Below, in pieces: positions 58,498-64,000 of a DNA stretch of 64,000 bases. A program made the position numbers and the translations under genes. The notes beneath the pieces were generated by a model. It was not told the origin of the DNA and ran no database searches. It saw only the letters and a program-made list of their open reading frames with translations. Where the stretch lies: positions 1 through 64,000 of the forward strand of contig JAVBRA010000017.1 of assembly GCA_031548435.1 (NCBI GenBank), given 5' to 3'. The stretch's first letter is position 1. Each line of letters opens with the position of its first letter. The stretch is from JAVBRA01 sp031548435. Its GTDB lineage: Bacteria; Bacteroidota; Bacteroidia; Bacteroidales; Rikenellaceae.

Positions 58498-59736
58498 ATG
58501 AAAAAACTGATCCTTTTCTTTTTCTGCCTGGGGGCTGTGTCCTCCTCTTTCGGGCAACTGCCTCCCGATCCCGACGAATTTGCCCGCTACATGAAAGAGA
58601 ATGGCCCGGCCATTTATCAGGAAATAGGCCGGGCTTATGAAAATAAAGACTATCGAGAATTGATCGCCGCATCCCGTGATCTGGCTGAGAGATTCGAGCG
58701 GTTGCTTCCGGTGGACAGGGCCGCCTATTTATCCGAACTGTCCCAGGCCTATTATGCTCTGGCCTGCGGCTATTCGATGACCGGGAAAAAGAAACAGGCG
58801 CTGGATGCTCTCGAAAAGGCGGTAGAAAACGGATTCTTCAGATACCAACATGTGCTGAATGATGAAGATCTCGACAATATCCGGAATCATCCCCGGTTCA
58901 AGGCAGTCCTTGAAATTATGAAGCAACGCGGGGACTTATTGGCCTTTCTCCAGCGTGCCGGAGGGTACAGCGAAATCAACGAGTCGCTGATCATGAAAGA
59001 CGGCCGGATGGTGTCGCAAAGCAAGGCCCTGCCTGCGTTCGTTTACCAGCCGGCCTCCGATTCAAATCTGGTGCGCGTGCGCGAGTATTTTAAATTGGAC
59101 TCCGTTGCGGGCAACGGCGACGAGATTTCGAAGATCAAAAACTTGTTGCTGTGGGCCCACAATGCGGTGCGCCACGACGGCAGCTACTGGAGTCCCGAGG
59201 GCAACTCGATCGCCATTGTCGATACGTGCCGTGCCACGAGAAACGGCGCTAATTGCCGCAAGATGGCCATTGTTCTCAACGAGTGCTACCTGGCCATGGG
59301 ATTCAAATCGCGCTTTGTAACCTGCATGCCCAAAGACCCGGACGACCAGGATTGCCACGTGATCAACATGGTGTGGTCCGAAACGCTCGGCAAGTGGCTG
59401 TGGATGGATCCGACATTCAATGCCTACCTCACCGACGAGAACGGCCTGCTGTTGAGCATTGCCGAAGTGCGGGAGCGCACCATCAAAGGCGATCCCTTGA
59501 TATTGAATCAGGACGCCAACTGGAATGGGGAACCGCGGACCCAAAAATGGTATATCGACACCTATATGGTCAAGAACATGTATTGGTTCAACTGCCAGAC
59601 CGTCAGTGGATTCGGAGGCGACAGCAACGGCTCCCCGGTGCATCTCTATCCGGGCGGGTATTCCATCGAATCGGATACGAGTCCGGAATGGTACTACATC
59701 ACCACCAACGCCGACTATTTCTGGCAACACCCATAG
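58498..59736 (+). CDS. Secreted transglutaminase-like protein with a TPR-like N-domain
   Basis: 412 residues with a signal peptide (MKKLILFFFCLGAVSSSFG). A helical region at about residues 25-140 has a TPR-like ACGYSMTGKKKQALDALEKAVENGF unit. A transglutaminase-like core follows with catalytic Cys in NGANCRKMAIVL, His in QDCHVINMVW and Asp in WMDPTFNAYL. It could be a protease, peptide N-glycanase-like enzyme or an inactive relative. Expression alone or with the phosphatase gene 64 bp upstream is possible. Confidence 0.8.
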   Translation: MKKLILFFFCLGAVSSSFGQLPPDPDEFARYMKENGPAIYQEIGRAYENKDYRELIAASRDLAERFERLLPVDRAAYLSELSQAYYALACGYSMTGKKKQALDALEKAVENGFFRYQHVLNDEDLDNIRNHPRFKAVLEIMKQRGDLLAFLQRAGGYSEINESLIMKDGRMVSQSKALPAFVYQPASDSNLVRVREYFKLDSVAGNGDEISKIKNLLLWAHNAVRHDGSYWSPEGNSIAIVDTCRATRNGANCRKMAIVLNECYLAMGFKSRFVTCMPKDPDDQDCHVINMVWSETLGKWLWMDPTFNAYLTDENGLLLSIAEVRERTIKGDPLILNQDANWNGEPRTQKWYIDTYMVKNMYWFNCQTVSGFGGDSNGSPVHLYPGGYSIESDTSPEWYYITTNADYFWQHP

Positions 59737-59771
59737 GGAGTTGCTCTTGTCCGCCCGCTTGGGCCGGCAGG

Positions 59772-59828
59772 ATAAAACAAGATTCGTCCCGTAAAAAAAC
59801 CGGGAGAAGTGTAAGGTTCTTGTTTTAT
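59772..59828. terminator. Bidirectional terminator between the transglutaminase-like gene and lysA
   Basis: Outer arms ATAAAACAAGA / TCTTGTTTTAT and inner arms TCCCG / CGGGA, placed between convergent genes. The remaining 150 bp to the lysA stop show nothing recognisable. Confidence 0.65.
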
Positions 59829-59975
59829 TTTGATGTATCAGCCGTTTGTCACTATTGCACATCCCCTTTGGGCAATCGCGAAATGACTAGGCTAATTGTA
59901 TTCCCGACCGGCCGTTTCACTCCCCGGCGCAGTTATGCACGAAAGAGGTTGTGCCCGCCCCCTCCCCTGCGGGTG

Positions 59976-61130
59976 CTATAATTGGTCGCTGTAAATTGCC
60001 CGCGGCAGGTCGCGCAGGTTGTAGTTCGAGGCCATCGCCTGCCCGTAAGCCCCGGCCGAAAGAATGGCCAGCAGGTCGCCGCGCCGGGTAGCGGGCAGCA
60101 TGATATCGCGCGCGAATACGTCCGACGATTCGCATACCGGCCCGGCCACCGTGTAGGGTTTAACCGTGGACGACTGCGATGTCAGGTTGACGATCTTGTG
60201 ATGCGCCTGGTACAGGGCGGGGCGGATCAGGTCGGTCATTCCGGCGTCGACCACCGCCACCTCGCGCCCGGCTGCCGTGGTCTTGTTGAACAGCACCCGT
60301 GTGGCGAGCCATCCGCACTGGGCCACTATGCTGCGCCCCAGTTCGAAGTGGAGCGTCTGCCCCGGCCGCAGTTCGAGGCGCTTGCGGAAAATCGAGAAGT
60401 AAGCCTTGAAATCGGGAACGGGTTCCGCTTCGGGGTTATCGTAATCGACGCCCAGTCCGCCGCCCACGTTGATGTGCGACAGCCTGATATCCTTGGCTTC
60501 GAACCACTTCTGTATCTCGTTGACGCGACTGCACAGGTGCTCGTACACCTCCAGCTTACGGATCTGCGACCCGATATGGAAATGGAGCCCCACGATCGCG
60601 ACGTTTTTCAGCTCGGGCAGTTTGGCGATCACCTGGTCGATCTCGGTGTACGACACCCCGAATTTGCTGTCGCCATGCCCGGTGGCGATGTATTTGTGGG
60701 TTTGCGGATCGACGTCGGGGTTGATGCGCAGGGCGATGGTGGCCGTGACGCCCCGGGCTGCCGCCAATTCGTTGATCACCTCCAGCTCCTGCCGCGACTC
60801 GACATTGAAGCAGAAAATCTTCCGGTCAAGGGCGTAGTTGATCTCGGCGTCGGTTTTACCCACGCCGGCAAACACCACCTTCCCGGCCGGAATGCCCGTT
60901 TCGATGGCTTTGCGCACCTCGTTGCCGCTCACGCAGTCGGCCCCGAAGCCCGCATGGGCTATCTCGGAAAGGATCCGGTCGTCGAAATTGGCCTTGACGG
61001 CGTAGTGCACCGAGTAACCGTACCGCCCCGACTCTTTCTTCACCGTCTCCAGCGTCTGCCGCAACAGGTCGATGTCGTAATAATAGAAGGGGGTATTTAA
61101 GGTCGCAAACTTTTTTATGTCTGTTTTCAT
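59976..61130 (-). CDS. lysA: Diaminopimelate decarboxylase
   Basis: 384 residues. PLP lysine in HYAVKANFDDRIL, then the glycine-rich phosphate site HINVGGGLGVDY, the Cys/Glu active-site pair in GPVCESSDVF and the final-tail tyrosine in SAGAYGQAMASNYN. It makes lysine from meso-DAP. The aspartokinase gene lies upstream on the same strand, but a 170-bp gap with repeats separates them. Confidence 0.95.
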   Translation of the reverse strand: MKTDIKKFATLNTPFYYYDIDLLRQTLETVKKESGRYGYSVHYAVKANFDDRILSEIAHAGFGADCVSGNEVRKAIETGIPAGKVVFAGVGKTDAEINYALDRKIFCFNVESRQELEVINELAAARGVTATIALRINPDVDPQTHKYIATGHGDSKFGVSYTEIDQVIAKLPELKNVAIVGLHFHIGSQIRKLEVYEHLCSRVNEIQKWFEAKDIRLSHINVGGGLGVDYDNPEAEPVPDFKAYFSIFRKRLELRPGQTLHFELGRSIVAQCGWLATRVLFNKTTAAGREVAVVDAGMTDLIRPALYQAHHKIVNLTSQSSTVKPYTVAGPVCESSDVFARDIMLPATRRGDLLAILSAGAYGQAMASNYNLRDLPRAIYSDQL

Positions 61131-61164
61131 AAAAGGGCAAGGTTTTGTATTCCCTTGACATCGC

Positions 61165-61209
61165 TGTGCATAGCGTGCGTCAGATTTTGTTTATCGTTTG
61201 ACTTTAAAA
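61165..61209 (+). repeat. Dispersed ~40-bp repeat, copy 2
   Basis: Shares GCATA, CAGATTT and ATCGTTTGACTTTAAA with 34126-34169, here in the gap between lysA and lysC. Confidence 0.55.
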
Positions 61210-61242
61210 CCGGAGCATACCGGAGTATGTGAGGATCTAAAA

Positions 61243-61286
61243 GGAAAAGGATGAACGAAATATGGCGCGCGATATGTGCAGCCCCC
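61243..61286 (+). repeat. Imperfect repeat flanking lysC, right-reading copy 1
   Basis: Shares GAAATA, GGCGCGC and GCAGCC in order with 62934-62976 on the far side of lysC. The similarity is moderate. Confidence 0.4.
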
Positions 61287-61300
61287 CAAGAGAAAAGGTT

Positions 61301-62608
61301 TTATTGAAACAGGAAGTCGTTCAGCAACTGAAGCGTTTTCTTCTTGTGCTCGGTGTTGATGAGCATGGCCATGTTGCGCTGGCTGGCCCCGTACGAGATC
61401 ATTTTGATGGGCACGGGCGAGAGGCAGTTGAAAATTTTGCCGGCCAGCCCCGGGTTGGTGCGTTCGAAACGGCCCACCACACACACGATCGAGTTGTTCT
61501 TCTCCACCTCGATCGAGCCCAGGTCTTTCAGGTCGTCGATGATCTGCTCGATGTAGCGTTCGTTGTCGATGGTCAGCGACACGGACACCTCCGAGGTGGT
61601 GATCATGTCGATGGCCGTACGGTGGTTCTCGAACACTTCGAACACCTTGCGCATGAAGCCGTAGGCCATCAGCATGCGGGCCGAGGTGATGCGGATCATG
61701 GTGATGTTGTCCTTGGCGGCTACGGCGTGGAACGCGTCCAGCGCATCGGCGTTGTTGGTGATGGCCGTCCCCGGCGCGGCCGGATCCATCGTGTTTTTGA
61801 GCCGCACGGGAATGTTCGCCTCCTTGCACGGCTGGATGGTGGCCGGATGCAGGATCTTCGCCCCGAAATAAGCCAGTTCGGCCGCCTCGTCGAAACTCAT
61901 CTCGCGGATGGGATGGGTGTTGTCGACATAACGGGGGTCGTTGTTGTGCATGCCGTCGATGTCGGTCCATATCTGCACCTCGCTCGCGCCGATGGCCACG
62001 CCGATCAGCGCCGCCGAGTAGTCGCTGCCGCCGCGCCCCAGGTTGTCGATCTCGCCCAGGATATTGGTGCAGATGAAGCCCTGCGTAATGTAATAAGTCT
62101 TGCTGTCGGTCGCCAGAGAGGAGAGTTTCTTTTTCAGCACGTCGGTCTGCACCTTTCCCTCCTGGTCGGTGATCATGAACTCGGGAGCGATCAGCAGCTG
62201 GGCGTTATACCCCGCCTCGATCATGTAACGCGCCACCATCGTCGAGGTGAGCAGTTCGCCCTGGGCCACGATCAGGCGGTCGCTGTACCCCTCCTTGTAG
62301 TTCGACGCCTCGTTGTAGATCAGGCCGAACGTGGCCACAATGTCGTCGGCCATCGCTTCGGCCCCTTTGGCGAACAGGCCGTCGGCGCAGGCGGTGTATT
62401 TTTCGGTCAGGAAGGCGATCTGCGTGTCGACCCCCTCCATGAAGCCGGCCTTGGCGCACTCGGATATTTTCACCAGCGCGTCGGTGGTGCCGCTCATGGC
62501 CGAAAGAACCGTGACCGTCGAGCCCTCGCCCGTAACGATCGCAACCACCCTTTTTATGTTTTCGGCGCTCCCGACGGAAGTGCCTCCGAATTTCATTACT
62601 TTGCTCAT
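61301..62608 (-). CDS. lysC: Aspartate kinase
   Basis: 435 residues from MSKVMKFGGTSVGSAE, the start of the kinase domain; an upstream ATG adds ten residues. Substrate motif GRGGSDYSAALIG, then a C-terminal pair of ACT domains (MLMAYGFMRKVFEVFENH and NNSIVCVVGRFER) that bind the feedback inhibitor, normally lysine. It makes aspartyl phosphate, the first step to DAP, lysine, threonine and methionine. It is monofunctional, with no homoserine dehydrogenase domain. Confidence 0.95.
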   Translation of the reverse strand: MSKVMKFGGTSVGSAENIKRVVAIVTGEGSTVTVLSAMSGTTDALVKISECAKAGFMEGVDTQIAFLTEKYTACADGLFAKGAEAMADDIVATFGLIYNEASNYKEGYSDRLIVAQGELLTSTMVARYMIEAGYNAQLLIAPEFMITDQEGKVQTDVLKKKLSSLATDSKTYYITQGFICTNILGEIDNLGRGGSDYSAALIGVAIGASEVQIWTDIDGMHNNDPRYVDNTHPIREMSFDEAAELAYFGAKILHPATIQPCKEANIPVRLKNTMDPAAPGTAITNNADALDAFHAVAAKDNITMIRITSARMLMAYGFMRKVFEVFENHRTAIDMITTSEVSVSLTIDNERYIEQIIDDLKDLGSIEVEKNNSIVCVVGRFERTNPGLAGKIFNCLSPVPIKMISYGASQRNMAMLINTEHKKKTLQLLNDFLFQ

Positions 62609-62733
62609 AAAACCTGAGGTGTGTGTAAATTTAAACAATAAGCTAAAAACCTGCGCAAAAGTAGATATAATTATCGTGCGGTTAAAATACCTCCGAAATT
62701 TTTTGCATAATACCGGACATCTGTTAAATTTGC

Positions 62734-62748
62734 AGAGCCGTAGGCTCT
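62734..62748. repeat. AGAGCC-GTA-GGCTCT palindrome
   Basis: Perfect palindrome of the dispersed family, in the divergent gap upstream of lysC. Confidence 0.5.
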
Positions 62749-62987
62749 TCTTGTTATACTGTGTATTGATGGATTTGAACCGAACGCAACCAGGACAAAT
62801 ACATAACCAGCTTGTGCGGAGAGCAGCCCTGACACCCGCAGGGTGTTTATAGCGGGAACCGAACTTCGCCCGAACGGTTCGGGGCGAATTTACGTTCCTG
62901 CCCGGAGCGGTCTTTGACCCCGGGAACCGGAACGAAGAGGCTAAGTGAAATAAGGCGCGCTGTAAGCGCAGCCGCGATTAAAGAAAT
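62749..62987. other. Divergent intergenic region with hairpins, no gene seen
   Basis: Contains ACACCC-GCA-GGGTGT at 62832-62846, a near-perfect TTCGCCCGAAC / GTTCGGGGCGAA palindrome at 62865-62887, and the second copy of the repeat that also lies past the end of lysC. A GGATTTGAACC segment near 62770 looks like a tRNA T-loop but the rest of a tRNA cannot be folded. Confidence 0.45.
62934..62976 (+). repeat. Imperfect repeat flanking lysC, copy 2
   Basis: Moderately similar in order and spacing to 61243-61286 (GAAATA, GGCGCGC, GCAGCC), just before the start of the ACT-like gene. Confidence 0.4.
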
Positions 62988-63662
62988 ATGCTAACAATAC
63001 CCAACGTAGTGGAGGAGGTTGTGAAGAACAAGCCTTTTCTGGAAAGCGCCCTCATCGAGGGGATGATCAACCTGTCGGCGCTGGCGCGCAAGCTCAAACC
63101 CGAGATTGAGAAAAAAATGGGGCGCGAGGTGAACGACAGCGCCATCATCATGGCGCTGAACCGCCTGGTTCCGAGGCTGGAATTGCTGTCGACCCTGCGG
63201 CTGAACAAGGTGCTGCGGGGCATCGGCGACATCATCGTGCGCAGCAACCTGTCGGACTACGCATTTCTCAACTCGCCCGCGCTCTACGAACGCCAGGCCG
63301 AGTTGCTGGAAAAAGTGCAGGGGCAGAGCGACGTGTTCTGCACCTTTTCGCAGGGTATTTACGAGACCACGCTGGTGGTCAGCGACTCGATATCGGATCA
63401 GGTGAAGAAAATCTTCCGGGACGAGAAAATGGTGTCGGAAACGCGCAACCTGTCGTCGATCACCATCAAACTGCCCTCCGACAACAGCCTTTGTCCGGGG
63501 GTGTACTATTTCATATTCAAGGAGCTGGCCTGGGACAACATCAACATCGTGGAGGTGATCAGCACCACCAACGAATTCACCGTGGTGGTGGGCGACGGCG
63601 ACATCCACCGGGCGTTCTCGATCCTGATCGAGGCGAAGAAACAGGCCGTGCAGACGGTGTAG
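62988..63662 (+). CDS. ACT-domain-like protein of unknown function
   Basis: 224 residues. The N-terminal half is helical with a winged-helix feel (PFLESALIEGMINLSALARKLKPEIEKKMGREVNDSAIIMAL). The C-terminal half has two ACT-like stretches (YETTLVVSDSISDQVKKIF and NINIVEVISTTNEFTVVVGD). Similar proteins are sometimes called aspartate kinase by similarity of the ACT part. There is no kinase domain. Position opposite lysC suggests amino-acid sensing, but this is inference. tmk follows 27 bp downstream. Confidence 0.65.
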   Translation: MLTIPNVVEEVVKNKPFLESALIEGMINLSALARKLKPEIEKKMGREVNDSAIIMALNRLVPRLELLSTLRLNKVLRGIGDIIVRSNLSDYAFLNSPALYERQAELLEKVQGQSDVFCTFSQGIYETTLVVSDSISDQVKKIFRDEKMVSETRNLSSITIKLPSDNSLCPGVYYFIFKELAWDNINIVEVISTTNEFTVVVGDGDIHRAFSILIEAKKQAVQTV

Positions 63663-63689
63663 AATCCACAGGGTTTAAAATAGCAAATC

Positions 63690-64000
63690 ATGCCATTTAT
63701 AGTACTGGAAGGGCTCGATGGGGCCGGGAAGTCCACACAGGTGGGCCTGATCGCCAAAATGCTGGAGGAGCGGGGTGTGAAGCACGAATTTGTTCATTTT
63801 CCGCGTTTCGAGTCGCCCGTTTACGGCGAGCTGATCGCCCGTTTTCTGCGCGGCGAGCTGGGCGAAATCGACCGGGTAGATCCCTACCTGGTTGCGCTGA
63901 TCTACGCCGGCGACCGGCAGAACGCCGCGCCGCAGATACGGCAATGGCTCGACCAGGGACGCTTTGTGATCGCCGACCGCTACGTGATGTCGAACGTGGC
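63690..64000 (+). CDS. tmk: Thymidylate kinase (partial, cut by window end)
   Basis: The first 103 residues are present. P-loop FIVLEGLDGAGKSTQ, the DR-like FVHFPRFESPVYGELIARFLRGE and the VIADRYVMSN motif identify dTMP kinase. The LID and C-terminal helices lie beyond the window. Confidence 0.92.
   Translation, partial: MPFIVLEGLDGAGKSTQVGLIAKMLEERGVKHEFVHFPRFESPVYGELIARFLRGELGEIDRVDPYLVALIYAGDRQNAAPQIRQWLDQGRFVIADRYVMSNV

Noticed and set aside
62755..62850. Possible tRNA on the minus strand (GGTTCAAATCC-like segment)
   Set aside because: Only the T-loop-like string is present; the T stem does not pair and no acceptor or anticodon stem can be built.
1..64000. CRISPR array, rRNA operon, prophage or transposase gene
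   Set aside because: No regularly spaced repeats, rRNA segments, phage structural genes or transposase motifs were found. The repeats reported are short and irregularly placed.

Overview
The window looks like a chromosomal segment of a GC-rich member of the Bacteroidales, most likely an Alistipes-like Rikenellaceae. The evidence is the combination of Mfa-type (type V) fimbriae, an N-succinylornithine-type carbamoyltransferase, NVEALA and 6-bladed propeller lipoproteins, a second EF-G without the catalytic histidine, a Ser-type sulfatase, lipoboxed secreted proteins throughout, and several promoters with the Bacteroidetes TTG / TAnnTTTG pattern. Genus is inferred from base composition and gene content only.

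Layout. 1-5.3 kb: a fimbrial operon on the minus strand (major fimbrillin, FimB/Mfa2-like anchor, a large tip-like lipoprotein cut by the window edge) with an AraC-type regulator upstream. 5.9-15.8 kb: minus-strand housekeeping genes (mnmE, GH116 glycosidase, LysM lytic transglycosylase, DUF5683 protein, parB, parA, an orphan beta-sandwich lipoprotein, ruvC). 15.9-25.8 kb: mixed strands with a glycosyltransferase, a pentapeptide-repeat protein, obg, a secreted nuclease, an M15 peptidase, a small heat-shock protein, a CDGSH iron-sulfur protein, argF' and mazG. 26.2-30.5 kb: a lower-GC accessory operon of propeller lipoproteins, an NVEALA peptide and a thioredoxin-like lipoprotein, with one propeller gene frameshifted. 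30.6-42.7 kb: fusA2-like, prfA, pyrF, a sulfatase, xseA, the RNase P RNA, an Smr protein, an FKBP isomerase and a second lytic transglycosylase. 43.3-56.8 kb: uvrA, ndh, an SDR, ispE, an acyl-CoA carboxylase pair, gamma-carbonic anhydrase, GNAT, queE, hpt, purE and a ZIP transporter. 56.9-64 kb: a 53-residue membrane protein, a HisN-like phosphatase, a transglutaminase-like protein, lysA, lysC, an ACT-like protein and the start of tmk.

The most unusual signal lies in three intergenic gaps between 42.8 and 57.7 kb. Each holds a fragment encoding the end of a FISUMP-like domain (PASG ... DWSAS ... GFPVRC). From the conserved Trp to the conserved Cys all three have exactly the same spacing (36 codons). 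The first two copies differ mainly at AAC codons: 9 of 11 AAC codons are changed and all nine keep the third-position C. This is the pattern expected from adenine-directed mutagenesis by a diversity-generating retroelement (DGR). No reverse transcriptase is present in the window. The fragments share a leader repeat of about 62 bp and lie close to a 100-bp double-hairpin repeat near purE and the HisN-like gene. The NVEALA/propeller/thioredoxin-like operon is the second candidate for an uncharacterised system.
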